Origin: Streptomyces drozdowiczii
GTDB lineage: Bacteria; Actinomycetota; Actinomycetes; Streptomycetales; Streptomycetaceae
NCBI RefSeq assembly: GCF_026167665.1
Contig: NZ_CP098740.1
Span: 3,720,001 to 3,784,000, forward strand
Direction of reading: 5' to 3'
Length of the DNA stretch: 64,000 bases
Under the pieces are notes generated by a model that worked only from the letters and a program-made list of their open reading frames with translations, ran no database searches and had not been told where the DNA came from. This document shows positions 8,778 through 17,463 of the stretch, in pieces. A program made the position numbers and the translations under genes. Positions within the stretch are counted from its first letter, which is position 1; the number at the start of each line of letters is the position of its first letter.

Positions 8778-9572
8778 TCAGCGCGGGGACTCCGGCGGGC
8801 GCTGCCGGGGCATGTTCGGCCGGCCCATCGACTGGAGCGGGAAGCGTCCGGGCGCCGAGCCCGGTTCCGGGCGCCCGTTACCGGAGCCGCCGGAGACCAG
8901 GGCCTGCATCCCCAGCGGTGCGGGCCCGGCCCGGAACTCCACCATCCAGTCGGCGGTCTCCGACCGTACGAGCTCCGTGATGTCCTCGGAGAAGCGCCGC
9001 AGCACGCCCAGGCACCGCTCGGTCGCCTCGCTCGCCGTGCCCTCGGTGGGGCCGAGCACCTCCCGTACGCACTCCGACGCCCAGTCGAACCGGAGCACCT
9101 GAAGCCGGCGCTGCACGGCCTGCGCGGTCGCGAGGTTCCTTATCCAGCCCGAGGTCAGGCCGAAGTAGCGGTCGCACGCCATGCAAGCGGCACCGAGCAG
9201 CAGCGACAGATAGCCCCAGCCGGCCGCGCCGTGCAGCGCGCCCGTCAGGTCGAGCAGCGGCAGGGCGGCGCCCGCGACCGCTCCGGCGGCGGTGCCCATC
9301 CGCAGCGCCCTGGCGCCGCGCCGCTTCCACAGCCGGTCGTTCAGATACCAGTCGGCGGTGCGCAGCGCGTCCGCCTCCAGCCACCGGTAGAGCTCGTCCA
9401 GCCGCTGGGACGGCTCTCCCCAGTCCCCCAGCGGGAACGGCTCCCCGGTCAGGTCACGGGCCCGCCCCGCACGGTCCTCGGAGTCCGTACCGGAGGGAGC
9501 GGCCGCACCCGCCGGGCCGGACGTGCCGGACTTGCGGGGCGGCACTTCGGGCTGCATCTCCGGCTGACTCAC
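8778..9572 (-). CDS. SLATT-like two-helix membrane protein
   Basis: Predicted membrane protein of 264 residues with an N-terminal disordered region (about 1-45), a helical segment containing YRWLEADALRTADWYLNDRLWKR, two adjacent transmembrane helices (AGAVAGAALPLLDLTGAL and GYLSLLLGAACMACDRYFG) and a long C-terminal amphipathic helix. Paired helices flanked by helical soluble parts resemble SLATT-domain proteins, proposed to form pores or act in conflict systems; here it is a single conserved gene with no effector partner. GTG 9572 is preferred because AGAGGAG lies 8 bases upstream. Frames reaching further upstream start outside any ribosome site. Confidence 0.75.
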   Translation of the reverse strand: MSQPEMQPEVPPRKSGTSGPAGAAAPSGTDSEDRAGRARDLTGEPFPLGDWGEPSQRLDELYRWLEADALRTADWYLNDRLWKRRGARALRMGTAAGAVAGAALPLLDLTGALHGAAGWGYLSLLLGAACMACDRYFGLTSGWIRNLATAQAVQRRLQVLRFDWASECVREVLGPTEGTASEATERCLGVLRRFSEDITELVRSETADWMVEFRAGPAPLGMQALVSGGSGNGRPEPGSAPGRFPLQSMGRPNMPRQRPPESPR

Positions 9573-9940
9573 CGGGGTACTCCTCTGCATGCTGCATAGC
9601 GACGCGTGCTCTCGACCGCGTACTCGACGACGGGGCGGATCTCTGCTCTGCTCCCGGTCCCTGGACGCGACGGGCAGTCCCCCATGCGTAACCATGCGTG
9701 ACGAGGGGTAGGCGCGTGCGTGCCGGGACGCATGCCCTTCCTACCGCCGAATGGTGGGCCGTGGGGTCGAAATCGCGGTATTCCCGGGTGTGCACGGCCT
9801 CTGGTCAGGTATAGGAGTCCCGGCACCGCTCCCCGGATCTCACTCGAAAGAGTTGCTCCTCGGCGGGTGGGGCGCGCCGCCCGGCGACAACGTAGGCTCG
9901 GCGTACCGAAACAATTGTCGTCGAAATGCCTGGAGTGACC
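9573..9940. other. divergent intergenic region, 368 bases
   Basis: Holds the promoters of the SLATT-like gene (leftward) and ybaB-recR (rightward). I see no convincing gene. An inverted CGACAA/TTGTCG pair flanks about 24 bases near 9882-9922, with a possible -10 hexamer TAGGCT near 9894. The ATGCGT hexamer occurs several times near 9685-9740. No RNA gene was recognised. Confidence 0.4.
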
Positions 9941-10279
9941 GTGATTCCCGGTGGTGGTCAGCCCAATATGCAGCAGCTGCTGCAGCAGGCCCAGAAGATG
10001 CAGCAGGAGCTCGCCCAGGCCCAGGAAGAGCTTGCCAGGACCGAGGTCGACGGTCAGGCGGGCGGCGGCCTGGTCAAGGCGACGGTCAACGGCTCGGGCG
10101 AGCTGCGCTCCCTGGTGATCGACCCGAAGGCGGTGGACCCGGAGGACACCGAGACCCTCGCGGACCTCGTCGTCGCGGCGGTCCAGGCGGCCAATGAGAA
10201 CGCCCAGCAGCTCCAGCAGCAGAAGCTGGGTCCGCTCACCGAGGGCCTGGGCGGCGGCATGCCCGGCCTGCCGTTCTGA
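9941..10279 (+). CDS. ybaB: YbaB/EbfC nucleoid-associated protein
   Basis: Small dimeric DNA-binding protein of 112 residues. The N-terminal helix is Gln-rich ([22 protein letters not shown]), followed by [24 protein letters not shown] beta strands (here [15 protein letters not shown]) and a second long helix, ending in a Gly-rich [11 protein letters not shown] tail. This is the EbfC fold. GTG 9941 is chosen because GGAG lies five bases upstream; an upstream ATG at 9926 lacks a site. It is placed directly before recR with about 80 bases between, the usual ybaB-recR operon, which suggests a link to recombinational repair or nucleoid structure. Confidence 0.93.
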   Translation: MIPGGGQPNMQQLLQQAQKMQQELAQAQEELARTEVDGQAGGGLVKATVNGSGELRSLVIDPKAVDPEDTETLADLVVAAVQAANENAQQLQQQKLGPLTEGLGGGMPGLPF

Positions 10280-10358
10280 CCGGCCGCATACCCAAGACCG
10301 TACGTACCCCCTACGGTACGTACCACGACTCAGCCGACTCAGTCAGGAAGGCGTTCCG

Positions 10359-10958
10359 TTGTACGAAGGCGTGGTTCAGGACCTCATCGACGAACTGGGC
10401 AGGCTGCCCGGCGTCGGTCCCAAGAGCGCGCAGCGGATCGCCTTCCATGTGCTGCAGGCGGAGCCCACGGACGTGCGGCGCCTGGCCCACGCCCTCCTCG
10501 AGGTCAAGGACAAGGTCCGCTTCTGCGCCGTCTGCGGCAATGTGGCGCAGCAGGAGGAGTGCGGGATCTGCCGCGACCAGCGGCGCGACCGGTCGGTCAT
10601 CTGCGTGGTCGAGGAGCCCAAGGACGTCGTCGCGATCGAGCGGACCCGTGAGTTCCGGGGGCGCTACCACGTGCTGGGCGGGGCCATCAGCCCCATCGAG
10701 GGCGTCGGCCCGGACGACCTGCGCATCCGTGAGCTTCTTGCCCGCCTCGCCGACGGCTCCATCACCGAACTGATCCTGGCGACCGACCCCAACCTGGAGG
10801 GCGAGGCCACCGCGACGTATCTGGCGCGGATGGTCAAGCCGATGGGGCTGCGGGTCACCCGGCTCGCCAGCGGCCTGCCGGTGGGCGGCGACCTGGAGTA
10901 CGCGGACGAGGTCACGCTCGGCCGGGCCTTCGAGGGGAGGCGGCTGCTCGATGTCTGA
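10359..10958 (+). CDS. recR: recombination mediator RecR
   Basis: Member of the RecFOR pathway that loads RecA on single-stranded gaps. 199 residues, exactly the common family length when the TTG at 10359 is used; AGGAAGG lies 7 bases upstream. It has an N-terminal helix-hairpin-helix ([15 protein letters not shown], about 14-28), a four-Cys zinc site (CAVCGN ... CGICRD, about 54-72), a Toprim domain starting [10 protein letters not shown] (about 79) and the C-terminal [21 protein letters not shown] motif. Start codon TTG is unusual but well supported by length and ribosome site. Confidence 0.96.
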   Translation: MYEGVVQDLIDELGRLPGVGPKSAQRIAFHVLQAEPTDVRRLAHALLEVKDKVRFCAVCGNVAQQEECGICRDQRRDRSVICVVEEPKDVVAIERTREFRGRYHVLGGAISPIEGVGPDDLRIRELLARLADGSITELILATDPNLEGEATATYLARMVKPMGLRVTRLASGLPVGGDLEYADEVTLGRAFEGRRLLDV

Positions 10959-11050
10959 CGGTCGCGTTTCCGCATCTCACGACGGCTTTACGTGCAGCGC
11001 GGTTATCTTCTACCCACCGTCTCCGACCGGTCACACGGGAGGTCTCCTCG

Positions 11051-11710
11051 ATGTCTGACGCCACGTTGAACACCGTCACGCAGGACCCCGGCGATTTCGC
11101 GGTCCAGATCGCCGACCAGATCAAGACGTTCATCGTCGCGGTCACCGAGGTGTCCAGGGTCGAGGAGCCGGAAGAGGCCGTTCCGGTCCTGCTTCTCCAG
11201 GTCTCCCAGCTCCTGCTGGCCGGCGGCCGGCTCGGCGCGTACGAGGACATCGTCCCCGACGAGCGCTACGAGCCCGACCTCGGCGCCGAACCGGACGCGG
11301 ACGGCCTGCGCGAGCGCTTCGCCGCCCTCCTGGAGCCGATCGACGTCTACTCCGAGGTCTTCGACCCGTACGAGCCCCGCAAGGCCCCGGTCGCGGCCCG
11401 CATCTCCGACGACCTGGCCGACCTCGTCACCGATCTGCGCCACGGCCTGGCCCACTACGAGGAGGACCGCACCACCGAGGCCCTGTGGTGGTGGCAGTTC
11501 TCCTACTTCTCCAACTGGGGCTCCACCGCTTCCGCCACCCTGCGCGCCCTCCAGTCCCTGATCGCCCACATCCGCCTCAATCAGCCCCTCCAGGAGCTGG
11601 ACGGCCTGGACACCGACCAGGACGCCGGCGACGACGACCTCGCCGAGGAGGCGGGCCGCGTCATGTTCGAGGAGATCGCGGGCCCCCTGGGCCTGCGCCC
11701 GGCGAAGTAG
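11051..11710 (+). CDS. DUF5063 protein
   Basis: Acidic soluble protein of 219 residues with no signal peptide or membrane helix. It contains VSRVEEPEEAVPVLLLQVSQLLLAG near residue 35 and an aromatic-rich EALWWWQFSYFSNWG patch near 145, both typical of the actinobacterial DUF5063 family, whose function is unknown. ATG 11051 follows GGGAGG at good spacing. It lies between recR and ask, about 90 bases after recR, and this position is conserved in streptomycetes as far as I recall. Confidence 0.85.
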   Translation: MSDATLNTVTQDPGDFAVQIADQIKTFIVAVTEVSRVEEPEEAVPVLLLQVSQLLLAGGRLGAYEDIVPDERYEPDLGAEPDADGLRERFAALLEPIDVYSEVFDPYEPRKAPVAARISDDLADLVTDLRHGLAHYEEDRTTEALWWWQFSYFSNWGSTASATLRALQSLIAHIRLNQPLQELDGLDTDQDAGDDDLAEEAGRVMFEEIAGPLGLRPAK

Positions 11711-11923
11711 GGATCGCGGGTGCCCCGGTCCGCGTGTGGGCTGGGCCACAAAAGGGAATGCGTACGTGTTCGGTGGGCAGCAGCGCGGTACGAGCGGCTC
11801 GGATGCGACGCGCCGATGATCACTTGGTGAGCGGGACATCTCACCATGTGGTATCAGCGGGGCGTTTCCGGGCTGCTCGTTAAACTGAGCCGACCGCAGT
11901 AATGGACTGAGCGAGGAGCGCAC

Positions 11924-13195
11924 GTGGGCCTTGTCGTGCAGAAGTACGGAGGCTCCTCCGTAGCCGATGCCGAGGGCATCAAGCGCGTCGCCAAGCGAAT
12001 CGTCGATGCCAAGAAGAACGGCAACCAGGTGGTTGTCGTGGTGTCCGCGATGGGCGACACGACGGACGAGTTGATCGATCTCGCCGAGCAGGTATCCCCG
12101 ATACCGGCCGGGCGTGAGTTCGACATGCTGCTGACCGCGGGAGAGCGGATCTCCATGGCGCTGCTGGCCATGGCGATCAAAAACCTGGGCCACGAGGCCC
12201 AGTCGTTCACCGGCAGCCAGGCGGGCGTCATCACCGACTCGGTCCACAACAAAGCGCGCATCATCGATGTGACGCCGGGCCGTATCCGTACGGCGCTGGA
12301 CGAGGGGAACATCGCGATCGTCGCGGGGTTCCAGGGTGTGTCCCAGGACAAGAAGGACATCACCACCCTCGGCCGCGGCGGGTCCGACACCACCGCCGTC
12401 GCGCTCGCGGCCGCGCTGGACGCCGAGGTCTGCGAGATCTACACCGACGTGGACGGCGTTTTCACCGCCGACCCGCGGGTCGTCAAGAAGGCCCGTAAGA
12501 TCGACTGGATCTCCTTCGAGGACATGCTGGAGCTCGCCGCGTCCGGCTCCAAGGTGCTGCTGCACCGCTGCGTCGAGTACGCACGCCGATACAACATCCC
12601 GATCCACGTCCGCTCGTCCTTCTCCGGACTGCGCGGCACCTGGGTCAGCAACGAGCCGCAAGGGGACCAGAAGGTGGAGCACGCGATCATCTCCGGAGTC
12701 GCCCATGACGTCTCCGAGGCCAAGATCACCGTCGTCGGCGTGCCCGACAAGCCGGGCGAGGCCGCCGCGATCTTCCGGACGATCGCGAACGCCGAGGTCA
12801 ACATCGACATGGTGGTGCAGAACGTCTCCGCCGCGTCGACCGGTCTGACGGACATCTCGTTCACGCTCCCGAAGGCCGAGGGCCGCAAGGCCATCGACGC
12901 CCTGGAGCGCAACCGCGGCGTGATCGGCTTCGACTCGCTGCGCTACGACGACCAGATCGCCAAGATCTCCCTGGTCGGCGCGGGTATGAAGACGAATCCC
13001 GGGGTCACCGCGGGCTTCTTCGAGGCGCTGTCCGACGCCGGCGTCAACATCGAGCTGATCTCGACCTCCGAGATCCGCATCTCGGTGGTCACCCGTGCCG
13101 ACGACGTCAACGAGGCCGTGCGCGCCGTGCACACCGCCTTCGGACTCGACAGCGACTCCGACGAGGCCGTCGTGTACGGGGGCACCGGCCGATGA
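11924..13195 (+). CDS. ask: aspartate kinase (alpha subunit, full length)
   Basis: Phosphorylates aspartate, the first step toward lysine, threonine, methionine and diaminopimelate. 423 residues. KYGGSSVAD opens the kinase domain (about 1-245), with [16 protein letters not shown] near 150 and [12 protein letters not shown] near 177. Two ACT domains follow (about 265-420) and carry feedback control, usually concerted lysine plus threonine in actinobacteria. GTG 11924 follows GAGCGAGGAG. It is translationally coupled to asd by an ATGA overlap. An internal in-frame start probably yields a separate beta subunit (see next entry). Confidence 0.97.
   Translation: MGLVVQKYGGSSVADAEGIKRVAKRIVDAKKNGNQVVVVVSAMGDTTDELIDLAEQVSPIPAGREFDMLLTAGERISMALLAMAIKNLGHEAQSFTGSQAGVITDSVHNKARIIDVTPGRIRTALDEGNIAIVAGFQGVSQDKKDITTLGRGGSDTTAVALAAALDAEVCEIYTDVDGVFTADPRVVKKARKIDWISFEDMLELAASGSKVLLHRCVEYARRYNIPIHVRSSFSGLRGTWVSNEPQGDQKVEHAIISGVAHDVSEAKITVVGVPDKPGEAAAIFRTIANAEVNIDMVVQNVSAASTGLTDISFTLPKAEGRKAIDALERNRGVIGFDSLRYDDQIAKISLVGAGMKTNPGVTAGFFEALSDAGVNIELISTSEIRISVVTRADDVNEAVRAVHTAFGLDSDSDEAVVYGGTGR
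12674..13195 (+). CDS. ask: aspartate kinase beta subunit from internal start
   Basis: An in-frame GTG at 12674 lies 7 bases after AGGGGA (12661-12666) and would give 173 residues made of the two ACT domains only. Corynebacterium ask encodes alpha and beta subunits in this way, with a beta subunit of about 172 residues beginning at the equivalent point. Use of this start here is inferred from the ribosome site and matching length. Confidence 0.55.
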   Translation: MEHAIISGVAHDVSEAKITVVGVPDKPGEAAAIFRTIANAEVNIDMVVQNVSAASTGLTDISFTLPKAEGRKAIDALERNRGVIGFDSLRYDDQIAKISLVGAGMKTNPGVTAGFFEALSDAGVNIELISTSEIRISVVTRADDVNEAVRAVHTAFGLDSDSDEAVVYGGTGR

Positions 13196-14256
13196 CCGCA
13201 CGCCGCCCTTCGCTCGCGGTCGTCGGTGCGACCGGGGCGATCGGTGGCGTCATGCTCCAGATCCTCTCGCAGCACGCGGACGTCTGGGGCGAGGTCAGAC
13301 TCGTCGCCTCACCGCGCTCGGCCGGTCGCAAGCTGGTCGTACGCGGTGAGGAGAGCGAGGTCCTCGAACTCACCGAGGACGTCTTCGACGGCATCGACGT
13401 GGCACTTTTCCTGGTGCCCGCCGATGTCTCCGCACGCTGGGCCCCTCTCGCCGCGTCCAAGGGCGCCGTCGTCATCGACGACTCCGCCGCCTTCCGGACC
13501 GACGACGACGTTCCGCTCGTCGTGCCCGAGATCAACCCCCATGCCGCCCGGATGAGACCGCGCGGCATCGTGGCGAACCCGAACTGCACCACGCTGGCGC
13601 TGATCGTCGCGGTCGGCGCCCTGCACGCCGAGTTCGGTCTGCGCGAGCTCGTCGTCTCCTCGTACCAGGCCGTCAGCGGCGCCGGCCGCGACGGGGTCGC
13701 CGCCCTGCGCGAACAGCTGACGATGGTGGCCGGTACCGAACTCGGTACGAAACCGGGCGACGTGCGCCGCGTCGTGGGCGACACGCACGGCGGCCCGTTC
13801 GCCGCCCCGGTCGCGCTCAACGTCGTCCCGTGGGCCGGGACGGACGCCGGCGACGGCTGGTCGTCCGAGGAACTGGTCATTCGCGAGGAGTGCCGCAAGA
13901 TCCTCGGCCTGCCGAGCCTGCGGGTGTCGGCGACCTGCGTGTACGTACCCGTCGTCGCCACACACTCGATGTCCGTGCACGCCCGCTTCGAGAACGAGGT
14001 CGCGGTCGACCGGGCCCACGAGATCCTGGCGACCGCTCCCGGGGTCGTGCTGTACGACAGCCCGGGCGCCGGCGACTTCCCCACCCCGTCCGACGTGGTC
14101 GGCACCGACCCGACCTGGGTCGGCCGGGTCCGGCGCTCGCTGGACGATCCGCAGGCGCTGGAACTCTTCGTCTGCGGCGACAACCTCCGCAAGGGGGCCG
14201 CGCTCAACGTGGCCCAGATCGCCGAATCCGTGGCCGCCGAGTTCCCCAGATCGTGA
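13192..14256 (+). CDS. asd: aspartate-semialdehyde dehydrogenase
   Basis: Reduces aspartyl phosphate to the semialdehyde with NADPH, the step after Ask. 354 residues. The nucleotide-binding motif [14 protein letters not shown] is at 9-22, the catalytic Cys is in NPNCTT near 130, [12 protein letters not shown] lies near 162, and the phosphate/His site is in [10 protein letters not shown] near 265. The start ATG 13192 overlaps the ask stop (ATGA), so the two are coupled in one operon. Confidence 0.97.
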   Translation: MTARRPSLAVVGATGAIGGVMLQILSQHADVWGEVRLVASPRSAGRKLVVRGEESEVLELTEDVFDGIDVALFLVPADVSARWAPLAASKGAVVIDDSAAFRTDDDVPLVVPEINPHAARMRPRGIVANPNCTTLALIVAVGALHAEFGLRELVVSSYQAVSGAGRDGVAALREQLTMVAGTELGTKPGDVRRVVGDTHGGPFAAPVALNVVPWAGTDAGDGWSSEELVIREECRKILGLPSLRVSATCVYVPVVATHSMSVHARFENEVAVDRAHEILATAPGVVLYDSPGAGDFPTPSDVVGTDPTWVGRVRRSLDDPQALELFVCGDNLRKGAALNVAQIAESVAAEFPRS

Positions 14257-14551
14257 CCGACCGCGATCACGAGGTCCGGATCGAACCTGTTTTGCACTTT
14301 CTGTGAACGGTCTGTGAGCAACTCGCTGGTCTGAACCTCTTGAGCTGGGCAGTCGCCGTGACAGACGATGACCTTTCGGTTCGTTGCAACCGCGGGTCGG
14401 GCGCCAGGCGTCTAAGCGGTCACTTCTTGCGCGGCGGGGCGCATGTGCGAGGCATCTGGGAAGAGCGGGTACGTATGAAGGCATATCGCAGGGCCTCAAA
14501 CGCGGTGCCGTATGCGTACAACCCTGACGGGGGGAAGCGTGTCCAACTGGC

Positions 14552-15214
14552 GTGGCAGAGGTTCTCGATATCACAGTGGTGGGCCCCTTGCGCGGCGCTT
14601 CGGTGCGACCGCTCCGACGGGCCCGCGCAGCCGGTGGCATGCCGGTGATCGCGCCCATGCCCGCCGCGCGTCAGACGGGGCTGCCGGCCCAGCGCGAGGG
14701 TGCTGAAGAGAGCGTGGCAGCCGGAACCACCGTCGACCATCTCACCGAAACCTACCGCGCCCACTACCGTTCACTGCTCGGCCTCGCGGCCCTGCTGCTG
14801 GACGACACGGCGTCCTGCGAGGACGTCGTGCAGGAGGCGTTCATCCGCGTGCACTCCGCGCGCAACCGGGTCCGCGAGCCCGAGAAGACTCTCGCGTATC
14901 TGCGCCAGACCGTCGTCAACCTCTCCCGTTCGGCGCTGCGCCGCCGCATCCTCGGGCTGAAGCTCCTCTCCAAGCCGATGCCGGACATGGCGAGCGCGGA
15001 GGAGGGGGCGTACGACCAGCTGGAGCGGGACGCGCTGATCAAGGCGATGCGCGGTCTGCAGAGGCGCCAGCGCGAGGTGCTGGTCCTGCGCTACTTCGCG
15101 GACATGACCGAGGCTCAGGTCGCCGAGACGCTGGGGATATCCCTGGGCTCGGTGAAGGCGTACGGGTCACGCGGCATCGCGGCCCTGCGCGTGGTGATGG
15201 AGGCGCAGGTATGA
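14552..15214 (+). CDS. ECF-like RNA polymerase sigma factor (SigE-family type)
   Basis: Sigma-70 family factor of up to 220 residues with only regions 2 and 4. Region 2 carries YRSLLGLAALLLDD ... CEDVVQEAFIRVHSARNR (about 71-110). Region 4 carries REVLVLRYFADMTEAQVAETLGISLGSVKAYGSRGIAAL (about 173-212). The N-terminal 55 residues are weakly conserved-looking, so the start is uncertain: GTG 14552, ATG 14639 or GTG 14713 are possible. The 295 bases upstream hold no clear gene. It is coupled by ATGA to a small ORF and then to a membrane protein, the layout of a sigma factor with its regulator. Confidence 0.85.
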   Translation: MAEVLDITVVGPLRGASVRPLRRARAAGGMPVIAPMPAARQTGLPAQREGAEESVAAGTTVDHLTETYRAHYRSLLGLAALLLDDTASCEDVVQEAFIRVHSARNRVREPEKTLAYLRQTVVNLSRSALRRRILGLKLLSKPMPDMASAEEGAYDQLERDALIKAMRGLQRRQREVLVLRYFADMTEAQVAETLGISLGSVKAYGSRGIAALRVVMEAQV

Positions 15215-15336
15215 GCCGGCGCGGTGACCACCACGATCACGACCATGAACAGGACCCGCGGCCGGGGGTCGTAACGGATACCGGCGCGGTCCCTCGCGCG
15301 GGTTCCCGCTGGACCGGACTGGGAACGGAACTGTGA
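15211..15336 (+). CDS. His/Asp-rich small protein coupled between sigma factor and membrane gene
   Basis: A 41-residue ORF whose ATG overlaps the sigma-factor stop (ATGA at 15211-15214) and whose stop overlaps the next start (GTGA at 15333-15336). The N-terminus reads MSRRGDHHDHDHEQDPRP: five His interleaved with Asp and Glu, a possible metal-binding tract. No family is recognised. The two four-base overlaps are the main evidence that it is translated. Alternatively it could be a relic or the true N-terminal part of the next gene in another frame. Confidence 0.5.
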   Translation: MSRRGDHHDHDHEQDPRPGVVTDTGAVPRAGSRWTGLGTEL

Positions 15337-16490
15337 ACCACGGGCCGGAGAACGCTCCGCACGCGGACCGCGACGGCGAGACCCAGGGCCTCGTGGCCCC
15401 GGCCGGCCTGTTCGGCGGAGGAGGCCCGTCCGGCGGGGGCCTGCCCTTCCGCGACGAAGGCGACGACGGTGCCGAGGACGCACTGCGCCGCATGATGCAC
15501 GGTGTCGTGCAGGGCCTGGAGCCGAGCGAGGGCAGCCTCGACCGGCTCCAGCGCGCGGTGCCCGCCCGGCGGGCCCGTCGGCGCCAAGCCCTGGTCGGCG
15601 CCGCCGCTGCGGCACTGCTCATCGGCACCGCGATCCCGGCGTTCGTGCACGTCGCCAACTCGGACGGCTCCAGCACGGCCAGCCCCGCCATCGCCGGCCA
15701 CGGCGAGCAGGCACAGGGCGGCAACGGTGACGACTCCGGCGCGGACACCGGCAACGGCGGTGGCGGCGAGAACGGTGGCGGCCACCCGAACGGCGGCCAG
15801 GGGCTCCCTGCGAGCACCACGCCTCCGTCCGACAGCAGCACCCAGGGCCAGGACGGCGACCCGGCCGGTCCGTCCGCCGATCCCGCCAGAAGCGCGGTGG
15901 ACGTCATGCGTCCGTGCGATCCGGCGCAGCTAGGCGTGAAGTCGGCCAGTACGGGCGCGGCGGGTGCCGACGGCACGGTGTACGGGGCCTTCCGCATCGC
16001 CAACGTCTCCGGCGAGAACTGCGCGGTGAGCAGCGGCGGCACCGTGGGCTTCGAGGCGATGGGCGCGGCCGATCCGAGCCGGATCGAGGTCGTCCGGCAC
16101 ACCGTGGGCGACCCCGCGTCCGGTCTGCCCGACCCCGCCACCGAGGAGGCCGTCGTCCTGCTGAAGCCGGACGCGGTCTACGAGGTGCAGTTCGCCTGGG
16201 TTCCGAAGGACACCTGCCCGTCCACCGGTGGCTCTCCCTCCCCGACGCCGACGGACGGCGCGGCGGGAGCCGGCAGCGGCGGTTCGGCCGGGGCCGCGGC
16301 GGGCGGCGACACCGGAGAGACCGAGACGGGTACGGAGACACAGTTCGGCTCCGACGGCGGCACCCCCGCCCAGGGCAGTATCTCGGTGCAGCACACCCCG
16401 GAGCCGGGGGCTCCGGTTGCCGCTGCGAAGATCGACAACGCCTGCGCGGGAACGATCTACCGGACGGGCGTCCTGGAACCGTCGTCGTAG
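15333..16490 (+). CDS. single-pass membrane protein, candidate regulator of the sigma factor
   Basis: Protein of 385 residues. The N-terminal cytoplasmic part (about 1-85) is acidic and includes DALRRMMHGVVQGLEPSEGSLDRL followed by an Arg-rich stretch. One transmembrane helix (ALVGAAAAALLIGTAIPAFV, about 86-106) leads to a Gly/Ser/Thr/Pro-rich linker and an external domain (about 185-290) with CDPAQLG, ENCAVSSGG and a late DNACAG, and a further Gly-rich insert. The order sigma factor, small ORF, membrane protein suggests an anti-sigma-like role, but no zinc anti-sigma motif is visible, so function is inferred from context only. GTG 15333 is coupled to the preceding small ORF. Confidence 0.75.
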   Translation: MNHGPENAPHADRDGETQGLVAPAGLFGGGGPSGGGLPFRDEGDDGAEDALRRMMHGVVQGLEPSEGSLDRLQRAVPARRARRRQALVGAAAAALLIGTAIPAFVHVANSDGSSTASPAIAGHGEQAQGGNGDDSGADTGNGGGGENGGGHPNGGQGLPASTTPPSDSSTQGQDGDPAGPSADPARSAVDVMRPCDPAQLGVKSASTGAAGADGTVYGAFRIANVSGENCAVSSGGTVGFEAMGAADPSRIEVVRHTVGDPASGLPDPATEEAVVLLKPDAVYEVQFAWVPKDTCPSTGGSPSPTPTDGAAGAGSGGSAGAAAGGDTGETETGTETQFGSDGGTPAQGSISVQHTPEPGAPVAAAKIDNACAGTIYRTGVLEPSS

Positions 16491-16536
16491 GAGCTGCTAC
16501 GGGGCACCCGGCGGGCCGGGCCGTCGGGCCGCCCGC

Positions 16537-17391
16537 TCATGCCCCGGAGCGGACCTCGGCGTCGGGGACGGCCTCCTGCTCGGGGGCCGTCGGGGAGGCG
16601 GCCTCCGCCTCCGGGACCAGCCCGAGCCGTACGTCCCGGGCGGCCTCGGCCTCGCGTCGGAGCAGCCGGAACCACATGAAGACCACGAACCCGGCGAAGA
16701 CGAACCACTCACCGGTGTAGCCGAGGTTCTGGAACGCCTTGAGGTCGAGCCCGCCGCCCTCCGGCGCGGCGGCCGGCACCGGCCGCAGCGCGGTCGCCTC
16801 GGTGCCGCCCGCCTTGCTCGTACCGTTCGCCGGGAGCGTCACCCAGGCGTCGTACACGTCGTACGGCACCAGGTTGACGAGCGATGCCGCGCTGATCATG
16901 CCGACCTGGCCGTCCGGCAGCCCGCCCGTCGCGCCGACCCCCGCGGTGCCCGCGTTCTCCGATGCCTGGAGGTCGCCGGTCACCGTGACCCGGCCGGACG
17001 GTGCGGGCGGTACCCGGGTCTGTCCGGGCTTCCCGGGCAGCCAGCCGCGTACCACCGGCAGGGCCTTGCCGCTGTCGGTCCGCAGCATGTCCAGGACGTA
17101 GAAGCCCTTCCGGTCGTCCAGCTCACGGCCGGGCACCAGGAAGCGGTCGGCGTACCGCCCGGTCGCGGTGGCCGGCCGGCCGGAGGTCTCGGTGTCGACG
17201 GGCAGCAGCTCATTGAGCGGTTCGGCGGCCCGGGTGCCGGGCGCCGGCTGCTTCTCGGTGGCCTCGTGCGTGTGCACGCGGTCCTCGAAGCGGCCGAGCT
17301 GCCAGGTGCCCATGAACACGCAGAACGGGATCGCCAGCACGACGAAGAGGTTGATCCCCCACCATCGCGGGGTCAGCAGGAACCGGTACAC
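16537..17391 (-). CDS. SURF1-family cytochrome oxidase assembly protein
   Basis: Membrane protein of 284 residues with two transmembrane helices, one near the N-terminus (WWGINLFVVLAIPFCVFMGTWQLGR, about 10-34) and one near residue 235 (EWFVFAGFVVFMWFRLL). Between them lies the SURF1 domain with TGRYADRFLVPGR, LPVVRGWLPG and ALRPVPAAAPEGG. SURF1 helps insert heme a in the aa3 cytochrome oxidase. The C-terminal 45 residues are a low-complexity extension. ATG 17391 begins MYRFLLTPRWW, the usual actinobacterial start. Confidence 0.93.
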   Translation of the reverse strand: MYRFLLTPRWWGINLFVVLAIPFCVFMGTWQLGRFEDRVHTHEATEKQPAPGTRAAEPLNELLPVDTETSGRPATATGRYADRFLVPGRELDDRKGFYVLDMLRTDSGKALPVVRGWLPGKPGQTRVPPAPSGRVTVTGDLQASENAGTAGVGATGGLPDGQVGMISAASLVNLVPYDVYDAWVTLPANGTSKAGGTEATALRPVPAAAPEGGGLDLKAFQNLGYTGEWFVFAGFVVFMWFRLLRREAEAARDVRLGLVPEAEAASPTAPEQEAVPDAEVRSGA

Positions 17392-17463
17392 CCCTCCACG
17401 GTACGGTCCCCGCTCCGGCCGGCCGGAGCGGGGGCACCCGGAAAGCCTCCTTTTATTCGGCCC

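Noticed and set aside
14340..14648. A 102-codon ORF upstream of the sigma factor
   Set aside because: No ribosome site, no recognisable domain, and it overlaps the likely sigma-factor N-terminus in another frame.
15720..15860. Gly/Asn/Asp-rich repeats as a separate repeat element
   Set aside because: They form the low-complexity linker of the membrane protein and are in frame with it.
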